Translations under genes and position numbers: made by a program | From: Cryptomeria japonica | Lineage: Eukaryota > Streptophyta > Pinopsida > Cupressales > Cupressaceae | Assembly: GCF_030272615.1 (NCBI RefSeq) | Contig: NC_081406.1 | Location: 473,678,900-473,742,899 of the forward strand | Direction: 5' to 3' | Length of the DNA stretch: 64,000 nucleotides | The notes under the pieces: model-generated | The model's database searches: none | What the model saw: only the letters and a program-made list of their open reading frames with translations | Told to the model about the DNA's origin: nothing | Shown here: in pieces, positions 1 through 12,401 of the stretch | Position numbering within the stretch: position 1 is the stretch's first letter | How the letters are laid out: each line of letters starts with the position of its first letter

Positions 1-85
1 CAGGGCAGTTGAGGCTTTGGATCAAACTAAGATCACAAACATTTTTAATGCAAGGAGGGGGAAGTTCCCTCCCACCTTGCCATGA
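1..85 (+). pseudogene. LINE ORF1 C-terminal tail
   Basis: An open frame starts before the window and ends ...FPPTLP with a TGA at 83-85. Its stop shares bases with the ATG of ORF2 at 82-84 (ATGA). In plant L1 elements ORF1 encodes an RNA-binding protein upstream of ORF2, and such overlap fits stop-restart translation. Only about 27 residues are visible, so no domain can be named. The assignment rests on position and on the overlap. Confidence 0.5.
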
Positions 86-863
86 AAATTATTACAAGGA
101 ATGTTAGGGGCATCAATGACCCTAACAAGCAACGCATCCTCAAGTGTTGCATCTTTAATATTAGAGCCGAGATTGCCATTATTCAAGAAACCAAGTTAGA
201 TAATGTGGGAGGGGAACAATTTGGCAGAAGATTAGGTAATTTTAATTGGATGGGAGTTCCGATGGAAGGAGCTTATGGGGGCCTAGGGATAATTTGGGAC
301 CCTAGGCGCATTTCCGTAGTCAATTTGGAAAGGAACATATATTGGATGAGCTCAGAGGTTAGGTATGTCAATAACAGTTTAGACTTTGTCTTAATTAATG
401 TCTATGGCCCTACCCCCAATGAACTAAAACGTAGAGTCTGGGAGGATATATGAGTATTTTTAAACAATCATAATGATAAAAATTGCCTATTAGGAGGAGA
501 ATTTAATGCCATAAGTGATCTGTCTAAGAAATCAGGGGGTCGTTCTTGAGAACCCCAATCCCTCATAGATTTTAGGAATTGGTCATATCAGAATAATTTA
601 ATTGACATTCTCACAGATAATGGAGTTTTTACCTGGACCAACAGAAGATCTGGCTTTAGTATAATTGCAGAAAGACTCAATAGATTTTTCTCTAAAGGAA
701 ATTTAGGTAACTTCAATAATAACATCCTGAAGGAATCCATTCTACCTATCTCAAGCTCAGACCATTTCCTGGTACAACTCACTATTACAGAAGATCATAA
801 GCCTCTAAACTGTCCTTTCAAATTTGAGCTTATGTGGTTGAAGGAAGAAAATTTACAAAAATG
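82..863 (+). pseudogene. LINE ORF2 endonuclease domain (broken)
   Basis: The frame begins MKIITRNVRGIND and contains IIQETKLD, YGGLGIIWDP and NVYGPT, all characteristic of the exonuclease/endonuclease/phosphatase domain of plant LINEs, which nicks target DNA to prime reverse transcription. In-frame TGA codons at 451 and 547 both fit CGA (Arg) changed by C to T. The metal-binding GGDFN motif reads GGEFN here, and the ending SSDHF motif is present near 757-771. After about 850 the homologous reading moves to another frame. Confidence 0.9.
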
Positions 864-3465
864 ATTGAGAACTGGTGGAACTCCTATAAGGTCTCAGGAT
901 CTAAACTTTTCTGTTTTGTATCAAAACTTAAAAGGGTTAAACAATCCCTTTTATCTTGGAATCGGGAGAAATTTGGCAACATGTTTGATACTAAGAACCA
1001 AATTGAGACATAATTAGGTAGATTAAATGAGAGTTATTAATCGAGGAATGGATTAAGATCGATATAACAAAGAAAGAGAGTTAATGAAAAAATATGAAGA
1101 TATATTATCAAAAGAAGAAATCTTTTGGAAACAAAAATCTAGAGAAACCTGGCTTGCTGAGGGGGATAGAAATACTAAAAAATTTCATGCTAGTACGAAA
1201 GAAAGGAACATAATTAATAAGATCACCAAAATTAAAGACTACAATGGAAATTTAATAGATAATTATGAGGGCATAGCCGATGTTGCAGTTAATTTCTTTC
1301 AACAATTGTTAAATGCCAATTCCTCTAATCTATTCACTCAAGAAAGCCTTCTGCATAACATCCACAAAATCTTAATTAAAGAGAACAATCAGATGCTAAA
1401 CAAAGTTTTTACCTTGGAAGAAATCGAAGCTACAGTTAAAGATTTGCACCCGGACAAGGCCCCTGGGCCGAACGGGTTTCCTGCAGCCTTCTTTCATTCA
1501 TGCTGGCATTTTTGGGGAATTGAACTTGTAGAGGCCTTAGAAAGTGCCAAAAAATCGGGTAGGATCCTTCGAGAGATTAACAATACCTTTATTGCCCTCA
1601 TCCCAAAAATAGAGGCCATAGTGAGTATGGAAGAATATAGACCTATTGCCCTGTGTAACATGCTTTATAAAATATTAACCAAAACATTAGCCAATACGAT
1701 GAAACCATTGCTCCCCATTATTATATCAGAAGAGCAAACAAGATTTGTTCCCAGAAGATCAATATTTGATGGCGTAATCATAGCTCATGAGGCAATTCAC
1801 TCCATCCAAACGAACTTGCATCCTTCAATGCTCATCAAGTTGGATATAAGGAAAGAATACAACAAAGTTGACTAGATATTTCTCTGTAAATGTATGGCAG
1901 CCTTTGGATTCAATAAAAGCTAGATCAACCTGATATTTGAATGTATCTCAACCCCACATTTCTCAGTTCTTGTGAATGGAGCTCCCCAAGGTAGTTCTCG
2001 CAGTTTGAGGCAAGGGGATCCTATTTCCCCTTTTCTTTATATAGTTATGTCAGAAGCCTTAGGTAGGACAATTCAAAAATCCCAAGAGCTAGGAAATACA
2101 GAAGGTATAAGAGTCACTAGAAACATTGACCCAGTTACCCATCAACAATTTGCTAATGACACACTATTGTTAGGAAAGAGTTGCCCTGGTGAAGCCAATA
2201 ATTTTAAACTAATTCTAGATTGGTATGCGTGAGATTCGAGCCAAGAGGTTAATAAAAATAAGTATAGCATGTTCTTCCTTAACATGAATGTGAGAAAGGA
2301 ATAGGAGATCATTAAGTTATTAAGATTTCAGGTTGGTACTCTCCCATGCAAATATCTAGGGCTCCCTTTAGATAGAGGGGTTAGAGTAATCAAACTTTGG
2401 GATGGAGTCCTCTCTAAATTAGAACTTAGACTGCAATCATGGAAAGGCAAGTGGTTATCGTTAGCTGGGAAAATTGTTATGATTAGATTTGTCCTCTCTG
2501 CAATTCCTCAATATTATATGTCTTGTCTCCAACTTTCGGGAGGCATCAGGGATAGACTTAATAGGATTTTGAGAACCTTCTTCTGGCATAACTTAGAGGG
2601 TAAGAAAAAGTTTACACTTATTGCATGGGATAAAGTATGCCTTCCGAAGATCAATGGGGGCATAGGTATTAGGAATCTAGAAAGTTAGAATGTTGCTTTA
2701 GGAGCAAAATTAGTTTAGAAAATTTACAAAGAACCACAGTTGAAATGGGTTAAAATAATTAGGAATAAATATCTTGGCAATCATGACTCGACTAGTATCT
2801 TTTGTATTTCCTCTCCCCCTAAAGGTTCAAGAATCTAGAATTTTCTTGTCAGTTGTAGGAGCATCATAGCTAACCAAATCTCATGGAATATTGGGTAAGG
2901 GGATAAAGCATTGTTTTGGGAAGACTCTTGGGGGGGACACCCCCCTATTTAAAACATCATTCATAATGATTCTCTAAAAAAGGAACTGGAAGAATCTGTA
3001 GGGAAATTGGTTCGAGATTATGTTGAATTTCCTAACTCCGATCCAGCATTAGGATGACACTGGAAATCATTGGTTTCCTCCCCTTATAACCCGAGGGAGT
3101 GTTCCCCCCTCCTCTCCATTTTAAATAATAGGAGATTAAGCTTTAATTCCAATCAAGACAATCTAATTTGGGCAGGTTCTCCCAATGGGGAATACGATGT
3201 CAAGTGGGGTTAGTTGGCTGCTCACAAGCTAAATTCCAAACAACATTCCAATCTGCCTTTGACTCTTTGTTGGCATAAATCTTGCTCTCCAAAAGCTGAG
3301 ACCTTCCTTTGGGCAGCTCTCCAAAATAGAATCCTTACCTCAGACTGGTTCAGGAAATGGGGGTATGAAGGTCCTTCTAGGTGTCCGCTATGCTGCAAGA
3401 TGGAGGAAGATGTCGATCACTCACTCCTCAATTGTGAGTTCACTGCTTCCTGCTGGCAATGACTC
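864..3465 (+). pseudogene. LINE ORF2 reverse transcriptase and zf-RVT (broken)
   Basis: Non-LTR reverse transcriptase signatures appear in order: KAPGPNGFPAAFF (about 1456-1494), EYRPIALCNMLYKI, LIKLDIRKEYNKVD, QGDPISPFLY (2014-2043), and the catalytic box, read as FANDT instead of FADDT (about 2149-2163), so one catalytic aspartate is lost. The thumb region WKGKWLSLAGKIVMI follows. The zinc-binding region at 3280-3462 has CPLC and DHSLLNC. All pieces from 1084 to 3462 share one frame, interrupted by stops at 1873, 1921, 2230, 2302, 2686, 2716, 2836, 2896, 2950, 3055, 3211 and 3463. It is non-functional. Confidence 0.93.
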
Positions 3466-3487
3466 TCTAGCAAGCTTAACTTGAGTA

Positions 3488-4281
3488 TTGCCTGCCAAGA
3501 AGACCTCCTATCCTTCTTACGGAGCTTGCCTATCTCCCTCTATCATGGTCATTATGGGCATCTGTGGATCATTTCCCCCTCTATTCTCCTTTGGGAGGTT
3601 TGGAAGGAAAGAAACAAAAGAATCTTTAAATAAAAATCCCTCAACCCTTCTGCTCTCATTGTTAAGATCGAAGCTTCCATTATTGAGGTGGCCAACAATT
3701 TCATAAGAAACTGCCCTATCAAGAATTATAGATTTTCTTTCAGGGATGAATCCTTTAGGAAACTTTGGGAGGGTCTCATTCTCCCTTCATATGTTGGTTT
3801 GGGGGAGGGATTCCTAGTTTTGGGGCCAGGGAACAATGTTTTTGGACCCCTCCAGATGGCTGGTATAAACTTAACTTTGATGGAGCCTCTCGGGGCAATC
3901 TTGGGCCGACTGGTACTGGGTGTGTTATCCACTCTTCAGATGGGAGAGAGTTGGCAACTCTCTCTAAGCCATTTGGAATAGTCACCAATAATGTTGCAGA
4001 TGCTAATTACAATAGTAGAGGGTTTGCTACTCTACCAGCAGCTAGGCATCCAAAATTTGGAGATAGAAGGAGATTCGACGATCATTATTAATTCTTTAAG
4101 ATCAGGGAAGACCCACAACTGGAAAATCAATAAATTGATTAGGAGATCTAAAGATCTTATGTCTTACTTTAGCAATGTCCTCATCAATCATGTATATAGG
4201 GAAGGCAACATAAGAGTTGATGAATTTGCTAACATGGGGGCAAATGACAGAGAGTTTGTTAGCCAAGGTACTGGGTAAGTC
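3488..4281 (+). pseudogene. LINE ORF2 C-terminal RNase H domain (frameshifted)
   Basis: The linker (LLWEVWKERNKRIF) is followed in another frame by WYKLNFDGASRGN, the first catalytic aspartate block of plant-type RNase H. After a further frame change at about 4015 comes LEIEGDSTIIINSLRSG and NHVYREGNIRVDEFAN, covering the later acidic residue and the conserved His/Asn/Asp region. This enzyme would remove RNA from the RNA-DNA hybrid during retrotransposition. Two frame changes and loss of a continuous frame make it inactive. Confidence 0.85.
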
Positions 4282-4680
4282 TTCTAGATTTGTGGTTTCC
4301 TCCTAGAGGATTTAGTTAACTCCCCCATATTTTATGAACAATTGCATATACATTTAACCTAATTTAAGTAGGTTTATATAGATTAATATAATTTGATTCA
4401 TAAATCAAAGACCCCTATTACTTCAATTTCCTCATAACATTGCATGGGCATGTGAGAGTAAAATTCACAAACCAGAGACCGCTATGGTCACTTTCATTTC
4501 AAGTATCAAAATTATCTCACTTGGCCATTAAAAAATGAAATTGAAAATGTAGAGACCAAAATGAAGTATTAATAGTTTCAAAAATAAAAAATCAATCGAT
4601 TGCAAGTGACTAACTTGAAGATTGTGCCATGCAATCAATGATGTTTATCTAAAGTTTTAAGTTGTTTCAACTACACAATA

Positions 4681-5025
4681 AATGTATAAATTGCAGCCCT
4701 TCCTTTCGCAAGGATAATTTGTCCATAAACTAAAATTTCTTTTTGCTTTTGAATTTTCAAGGATAAGGATAAGAATGAATATAAAATAAAAATCAATATC
4801 ACAAGCTACAAAACATTAGAAAACCATTCTAATGTGTAAATTGGAGCCCTTCCTTTCGCAAGAATAAGAATGAATATAAAATAAAAATCAATATCATTAT
4901 CTACAAGCCATTAGAAAACCATTCTAATATTTTAATTTCTTCTTGCTTTTGAATTCTCAAAGATAATAATAAATATAAAATAAAATTTAATATCATAATC
5001 TACAAAACATTAGAAAACTATTCCG
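4681..5025. repeat. Three-unit degenerate tandem repeat
   Basis: Three successive blocks, starting near 4681, 4831 and 4925, share AATATAAAATAAAA, AATATCA and CATTAGAAAACCATTC-like segments. The first two also share GCCCTTCCTTTCGCAAG. Units are about 150, 94 and 100 bp because of internal gains and losses. No coding potential is seen. Confidence 0.7.
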
Positions 5026-6957
5026 ATATACACATTTGATTTGCCATAATTTTAATAAAAAATCAAGATAAAACATAAACATAATTAAAAGTCATTTGCA
5101 ATAATCAACCATTAAGGTAATCCATTCATTATTAGTACTTGCCGTTACACAATACTATTGTAATGAAAATTCATTTGTTGTGCTTATATTGTTATTAAAA
5201 AAAAATATTTAGACCAATGAAACGCAATTATTTTTCTTTCTTTAAATTTTTTTAATTTATTTTATAGTATATATGCACATTTGTTAACATTATAATTTAC
5301 AAAAAAATATTTTTGTTGCAAACGATTGGCTAATATCATTTTGCCTCTTATAGGCGGGTTTCTCGGAACAACCCATAATCTCAGGTTTTTCGGAATCACC
5401 ACGCATTTTAAAATTATTTACCTTTTGAGTTTCTAAAAAACTTATAAACTGCACAATCTTGTGAATCTAAATAAGTGCTTAAATTTTAACTTCATTATTT
5501 GTTGTAATAGGTAGTTCTTTTAAGTTAACCTATGAACAAGATTAAAAAATATATATATTTTAAAAATATGTATTATATTTAAAATGTTATTTAATTTATA
5601 ATCAAAATAAACTAAATTTCAATAATATTTTTTTTGGCAAAAAAGATAAATATCCATATTAATTTAATATTTTATTTTATTTAAACATAATAATTTATTA
5701 AATTTAATATGAAAATAAACAAATAGAAGAAGGATAAATATTATGGACTTTTCTAACAATTTATTTTAAAAAAAAATAAAATTTTAAAACAAATTTAATA
5801 GTATTAATATTTTTTTATCTATAGCTTTTCATTATTTAATTACATACAAATAAATAATTATTTTTAATTTGTATTTCTTATTTAATTTAAACATAATAAT
5901 TTATCAAATTTAATATGATATTAAACAATCTTTCTAAACAACCCACAACATTACCTCATTAAAACATTTAAATTCTCCTTCATCCCAACCTATCTATACT
6001 TCCTTTTGATTAGTATCTTCATACTAGTATTATCTTTGTAAACACTTTTCCCTTCAAATATCTCAAGCGTTATAACTATTATAACCTCTTATATTTATAT
6101 GTCTACCATCTATGATAATAAAATCCAAAATAGATATTAGTAGCAATATACATTTTTAAAACTCCCTCAATTATCTTGTCCTAATGTCTAACTTCCTTCC
6201 CTATTCATATCTTGTTTATCTTTATCTCCTCCACTTTCCATTTACATTATAATTAGCTTGTCTTATTTTTTCAATGATAAGAAAGTAGTTATTTTTCATA
6301 CCCATGTTATATTGATCACATGAATGTTCTCAATCTTTTCATTATATCTAGCTTTCAATTTTCTAAGGATTAACCCGGTACACTGTAGAAACCAAGGGTT
6401 AGATGTAACATAATCTTTAACTTCCTCTTTTCTCTTGACCAAGCTCGTAAGAGTATTTTTACTGTAGACCTAAACAACAAATGAAATAGGGTATTTTGTG
6501 CTACCATTACTTGGTATTATGTTAATTAGTATACAACATTTGGACACCAAAGATCATAAAGTCTTCATCTATACACTTTAGTGTACAACCTCCACATAGC
6601 ACAATTCAAATATAGTTGTTAATGTGCTATTCACCAAATATTTTATAATTATAGCCACATTAATGTTGCACTAAGAGAAGCCCTCATGTCACACAATAAT
6701 GATCTAAAGTGGCCCAAACTTTGCATGTACTATGATAGAGTTTATAATAGACAAAAAATACAACTCATGCATCTAATAGTAAAACTATTGGATACTTGCA
6801 CCATATAAATGCTATAAGACTTCTACTATTATCTACCAAAAAAATTGTAATTTATAATAGTCCAACACTATATTAGTTATATAATTAATAAAAAAAATTA
6901 ATAACTATAACAAAAATTACTATTTTAACTACAACTCAAGATGAAGTACTAGCCACT

Positions 6958-7003
6958 ATGTGGCACTTGTTAATTGTATAATGTGGCACTTGTTAATTGT
7001 ATA
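6958..7003. repeat. Exact 23-bp tandem duplication
   Basis: Two adjacent identical 23-bp copies begin ATGTGGCACTTG, at 6958-6980 and 6981-7003. They lie about 240 bp upstream of the likely start codon of the OTU gene. It looks like a recent slippage event; no regulatory role can be shown. Confidence 0.9.
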
Positions 7004-7040
7004 ATGTATGTGATTGAATTGCTACGTTCATTTAAGTGAA

Positions 7041-7240
7041 ATGGCAGAAGAGCGGGACACCGGGACACCCAGTACATTGAAAGTTTCTTCCTATTCTCTA
7101 TAGAATAGTAAGCTAAAAAATAAATTTTCTGGTGCACCCGTATATGGAAAGCCGAAGCGAGTTGGAATTTACAGTGTCATATATTCTCGGGCGGAGGAAA
7201 AAGCTGGTTTAAGATTTGCGTTAGGGTTTCGCCTTTGAAT
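7041..7240 (+). promoter_or_regulatory. Probable promoter-proximal region and 5'UTR of OTU gene
   Basis: This stretch directly before the exon 1 ATG is much less AT-rich than DNA further upstream and contains GTTAGGGTTTCGCC at about 7220-7233, a sequence type common in plant 5'UTRs. No clear TATA box was found, so the transcription start is not placed. The call rests on position and base composition. Confidence 0.4.
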
Positions 7241-7306
7241 ATGGGCAAGGGCAATCCCAAACCAAAGCTCAAGCGCGCCAAATCAAATTTGAAAACTCCT
7301 TCAACG
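7241..7306 (+). CDS. OTU-domain deubiquitinase, exon 1
   Basis: Exon 1 starts at ATG 7241 and encodes 22 residues, MGKGNPKPKLKRAKSNLKTP plus Ser-Thr, a short basic leader like that of plant OTU7/OTUD3-type proteins. A GT donor follows at 7307 in phase 0, matching the phase of the exon 2 acceptor at 16620. An in-frame TTG lies six bases upstream but ATG is the natural start. Intron 1 (7307-16620) is 9,314 bp and is filled with transposon remnants. Exon limits are inferred from splice consensus, phase and family resemblance, not from transcripts. Confidence 0.75.
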
Positions 7307-8639
7307 GTATTTTTCCTGCAATACTATTTCCAAATCTTGATAGTACGAATTCATCTGTGGTACTCTTCAGTATCATTGTCAAATGACGATGTTCATAAAT
7401 TCACGGAAATAATTTTTAACCATATTGAGATAAATAATTATGGTGAAAATTATTAAGAACTTACTTGCATAGAATGCCTAGCAAGGAATGAAGTATGTGA
7501 TAGCAGAGAGATCAAAAATAGCTTTTAAGAATTCACTAGATAAGAAATGTTATGTTTTGAACCCGTAGAAGAATAAGAAGAAGAACCATTTTGCTTCTGT
7601 AACATTAAGACATAAGTTGCAATTCGATACGAAGAGTGGTCTGTAGGTTAGGGCGTAGTTGCAGTTAAAAGGACTAATTCAGTTGGCCTATTATGCAGAG
7701 CTTATGTAGATTGGGGTATTTACAAAATCAGATCAATGTTTCAGATACAATTCCTTCTACAAACTCCTTAATTCTTTTTCTGACATTGGCTCACCGTTTG
7801 CTTTTTCTCATTGCTTTGAAATTTTCGGTGAATAATATCTGATTTGATGGGTCACTAGTGTTTGGACCCAAAACCCCCCTTTGTAAAATGAAAACGATAT
7901 ACCATGTGCATCCAGTAAGCGACCAATGAATCAATGCAACATTTTTAAAGAGAATGGAAAACAATATGCAATAAATAACTTGAAGATAAAATGATGAAAC
8001 ATTAAAGATTGGCACACCTGCAAACCTAATTACCGCCATGAACTTGACTAAAAATACGTAAGATTTCACAAATGATGGATCTTTTTTTAAGATAAGATTT
8101 CAAATGGCAGAATGATTCATCGCTTAGAGTTTTGCTCAATGTATACTCAAGTCACATCGTTATATAATTCCTTGCTAATTTAAGCATAATATATTATATT
8201 ATAATCTCTACTAAATCCATTAATGTATTTACCATATGCATAAGAACAAAAAAGGTCATAATTTTCTTCTAATACCATTTTATGTCTAGGTAATAGGTAC
8301 TAACAAGCTAAAGCGTGATTATAAGCCCTTGCCAAAACTAGAATCAGAGACACCATGTACTGAGCATCATAATGCAGGTGTTCACCATGTATTATACTGG
8401 GCTTTGTGTATGATAGTTATTTTGTTTTATTGGGGTTCCTTTTTAGTAGAGTCTATTACTCAGTTACCGGTACATGTAAATCTCATAACTTGTATCCGAA
8501 CTGTTGTATGGAATTGTTTGTCAATCATATCTGGTGTCATTCCTCTAAGGGAGGCTGGAATCTTAAAAAGACTCTTCATTTTTCACTTTCCTTCAACTAA
8601 GGATACAGGCTTGTAGTCCACAAAATTTTGTATTGTGTG

Positions 8640-9139
8640 TTCATAGGCAAATTCCTTATATCTTCAATCAGGATCTCTTTTTTAGATTTCTTCAACGTGC
8701 TCCATCTTTTCTAACATCACTATCATATTGAAGAATACACCTTTGTGAGGTGCTTTATGAACTTTCTTGATGTTATATGATGGTTATTTTTGTGTAAAAG
8801 ATGAAAACAGAGTCTCACTAAACTAGGTGAGTAATGGCATTCAACTTAGATCTTCTTTTAAGATCTAGGCTTAGGTATGAAGACTATGTGGTTCATAGGC
8901 AAATTCGTATCTTCAATCAGGATCTCTATTTTAGATTTCTTCAACGTGCTCCATCTTTTCTAACTATCATATGGTAGAATACATCATTGTAAGGTACTTT
9001 ATGAAATTATCTTGATGTTATATGATGGCTATGTTTGTATAAAAGATGAAAACAGAGTCTCACTAACCTAGGTGAATAATGATACTCAACTTAGATCTTC
9101 TTTTAAGATCTAGGCTTAGGTATGAAGACCATGTGGTCC
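8640..9139. repeat. 252-bp tandem duplication within intron 1
   Basis: Two adjacent diverged copies begin TTCATAGGCAAATTC at 8640 and 8892, a period of about 252 bp. Both contain TTCTTCAACGTGCTCC, GATGAAAACAGAGTCTCAC and GATCTTCTTTTAAGATCTAG; the last is an 8-bp inverted repeat around TTTT. No coding frame is conserved between copies. Confidence 0.9.
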
Positions 9140-11736
9140 TTATATGATGTTCTATCATCTCAGAACTATGTGGCAAGAAACATAACCTGTGGTTGATTTT
9201 CCTGTTTCCCAGGCCAAGAAATGTGTTGCATGACAGCACAATTATTTCTCGACTCTGTCGCTGTTGTCTGCCCTAGAATTACTTTTCTTGATGGTTTGAA
9301 AATGTATCCATTTAATTCCACTGCGGGCCTTCTTAATTTTGCTTTGGTTGCAAAAGTTGTATTTCATGATGCCGATCTTCACTGAAGGCAGTACAAGGTC
9401 TTATTTTGGACTCTTTTTTGTCATTCTTGACAATGTTCACACTGTGGATCTTATTGATTGTTGTTCTGTACTCAACAACAACTATTTAATGTGATTTTAT
9501 TTTATTTACTTTCTTAATGGTAGATGCTGTTTACTTTCTCTACCTGCAAGATGGCTGCCAGTTTCACTTTGAATAGTGTGGTGTTGGTTCACGTTCTTTG
9601 GGGCCAGGATAAAGGCTTTTTGGGTATAAACCTCAAGTTTGTGCTTGAATGTTGCCACCAATTGGTCCTATGTAGATATTTCTAACTTTTTACTTTCTTC
9701 CTTATTACTCTTGTCCCACATCTATTTAATCATATGCTGATAATCAAATGCTGCCCCTTCAAGATGCAAAGTGACAAATTAGATTTGCTACAACCAAGTA
9801 AAATTAAATTTACTTCAAGATTTGAAGTGGCGAATTAAATTAGTTGGTACAAACAAATGAAAGAGGTAAAATGTTAAACATCATTTTCTAGATGTAAAAG
9901 AATATAACTATCTTGGGGGAATTTTGAGCTTTTGTACAAGTCTCCAAATTTGAAATGCAATAGTCATGTGGTGGGTTTCTTGGAAGATTTTGTGGCTTTG
10001 GTAGTCATTTGCATTTTCATTTGGTGAAGTTATTGCTCTAAGTTCTCCATAGAGATTGATTTAGTGGGTTGCTCTTCATAGTCATTAACTCCCTTGATCT
10101 TGACATTGGGAGTCATAGGTGCAAGTTGATAGGGGATATGTGGGAGGGAAGCATAAGGAACAAATATAGGAAAAACAATGCACAACACATGGAATGTTAG
10201 GAACAAGAGGCATGCCATACATTAAAGCAGTGGAATGGAAAGGCTGTTTGATGCCATTAGCTTGTTAGTTTTGGAAATAGGCATCACCAATACCAATTAT
10301 GATGTATCTCTTAGAAACTACAATAAAAATAAAGAAAAGACTGCACACAAAGACAACTTAGAGATTAAAGAGATTGAAGCAAATAATTTTTATTTTACAT
10401 TCTTCAGTAGTTTGGAATATAGATGTCAAATGATGTAATGTCCTCATCTGAATTTTGTGAAATATTTGAATTTTTAAAATTTCTTTTTCTGATATTTGAA
10501 ACAAGAACAAAAATAGAACAGCAAACTGAACTTGAAATTAAAGGCTGGTTACATCCACAAGTGGCTGGGAATTTCACAACAACCCCTTTGAAATGCTGGA
10601 ATTTTTCATCAAATGCATTATAAAGAGCAGATCTGATTTATATTTGTGAAATACATCAAGTATAATTGCTGTTTTATGTCTGATATAAACACTAGGTTGC
10701 CAAAAGCGCTTATATCTGAATCAAAACAGAAATAGGGGACCTCTCAAACTGATTTTTCTATAGTAGCAATTGCTGGAAATAATTACAAAGTTGATATGAA
10801 AACTGAAAAATCAATTTTCAAAATTACAATGAAGAATATCCACTCACTGAATGTGAAGGATAGGCAGATCTGAATTGTTGCCTGATCATATACTGAAAAT
10901 GTCCAAATAAATTACTAGTACTGCTGGTGGCTAGGATGGTATGGCAGTGTTGGCTCTGGGGAAGGCTGGAACAGCAGGAAAGATGGTGCCAAAATATTAG
11001 AAAGAAAGCCGCAACAACTTTACAAGGTTAGCTGCTCCACTAAGATGCAACATATGCTGTGTGCCTACTCCCAAATTTGTCTAAAATTGATATGGATCTC
11101 CCAAAATGTGTGCATACTTTGAAATCAATTATGGCACATGCAAAAATGATGGAAGATCGACAACAATGATGTGTGCAAATTTTGAAATCAACAATTAATG
11201 ATGATTGTGTTTTCTTAAGCGTGGTGCTTAGGATCTAGCAATGAAATGATGTTGAACGACAACCAATAACTTTGAAAATCAGTGATGAAGTTCTCCAAAT
11301 CATGAACACAATATTTGCTTGCAAATCCAATTGCTCCAAATCTGAAATTTGAAGATAATTTGCCAGAAGAAACTCTAATGCAACCCATGTGTGGAGATGC
11401 CTTAGATGGAGATAAGGGTTTTTGTCCCCAAATTTGGTAATGGAAATCCAAGAGGTTTTCATCCTCCAAGATATCCAAATCAAAAGTTTTTGTCCTCGGA
11501 TGTGGAAATCGAACATGAAGCTCAACTATTCATTTGCAAAGTGAAGACAAGATGATCATTAATGGATCCAAGTACCCCTTTTAAATAGCTTTCCAATTAG
11601 GGCCCATGGTTTAAATTTTCCTCTAGAAGTACTTAAAAATACTAATAATATTAATTGCTTAAAAAACACTTTTTAAGTCAATTATAATAATATTATTAAA
11701 ATAGAAAATTACTAACCCCAAATTAAAATAATATTG
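9140..11736. other. Intron 1 sequence without a recognised feature
   Basis: I see no conserved protein, RNA gene or clear terminal repeat here. Short frames on both strands look random. The end (about 11530-11730), read on the minus strand, resembles an LTR promoter, with TATTTAAAAGGGG near 11575-11590, and it abuts the TGTAATGTCCCC start at 11737. It may be old LTR debris. Confidence 0.5.
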
Positions 11737-12401
11737 TGTAATGTCCCCTTGTTGAAATAGGATTTATTAATAAATAATAATAATAAATTAAAAAATAAAA
11801 GAATAAAAATAAAATTTACTATAATTAAAAGTTAGTTAAGTTTAATGAATGGTCAAAAGGCATGAAATGAAAAGTTGTGACTCCCTCAAACATGAGATAT
11901 AAAAGGGAGAGAAGAGAACTTAATTTGGGTGGGAGGGGATGAAGGAATTAAGGAAGCATTAATGGAAGAAGATAAGGAAGTAACTTTTTTGAAGGATGCT
12001 AATTGTGAAAGGTTGCGACCTTTATGAAGAGGTGTGACTTTCCCTCCCATTGGAGGGGTAGAAAGGACTGGGAAGAAGATAAGGAAGTAACTCTTTCAAA
12101 GGGGCAGCAATGATGAAGGGTTGTGACCCTTTCGAAGGGTGGTAATTATGAAAGGTGGTGACACTTCCACCAATAAGGTATAAAGGAGAATCCATTCCAA
12201 ACATTGAAGAGGACTATCAATCAATGGAGAATATCAATACAATTAACATCAATTCTCCTAAGAGAGCAATGAGTCTTCAACAATCAAATTCAGATTGAAC
12301 CATTCAGCAATAGCACCCATCTAGGAGAGTAGTATTCAACTTTCAAAGAGGGAAATAACAGCAAATTGAATCTGTCTGAATTACCACAACAGATTGAAAA
12401 T
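11737..12401 (+). mobile_element. LTR-like fragment starting TGTAATGTCCCC
   Basis: It begins with TGTAATGTCCCCTT, the same start seen at 32810. It contains GGTATAAAGGAG near 12176 as a TATA-like motif, followed by a run rich in CAATCAA-type sequence. Direct repeats around AAGGTTGTGACC (12000-12170) fill the part before the TATA motif. The right side is cut at 12402 by a hAT end. No second LTR or internal domain was found, so this may be part of a solo or broken LTR. Confidence 0.5.

Larger units (their letters stand above)
1..4290 (+). mobile_element. Decayed plant L1-type LINE, copy 1 (5' end outside window)
   Basis: The segment reads in LINE order: end of ORF1, apurinic endonuclease, reverse transcriptase, zf-RVT zinc finger, and a plant-type RNase H. 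Most of ORF2 from 82 to about 3465 stays in one frame but is broken by at least 14 stop codons; frame changes are visible near 850-1080 and around 3700-4015. The 5' part lies before base 1. The 3' limit is uncertain because no clear poly-A tail or target duplication follows the RNase H, so 4290 is approximate. The element is clearly inactive. Confidence 0.93.
4290..7040. other. AT-rich non-coding stretch between LINE and host gene
   Basis: No convincing coding frame or element was recognised here. The DNA is very AT-rich, with poly-A and poly-T runs, a three-unit degenerate tandem repeat at 4681-5025, a spaced pair of similar blocks around 5660-5712 and 5878-5929 (both with AAACATAATAATTTAT), and a short exact tandem repeat at 6958-7003. 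It may include old LTR or MITE debris that I cannot delimit. Confidence 0.6.

Noticed and set aside
8329-8616. 95-residue plus frame as an OTU exon or intron-encoded gene
   Set aside because: Hydrophobic, no family resemblance, no splice support, and it does not fit between exons 1 and 2, which already join in phase.
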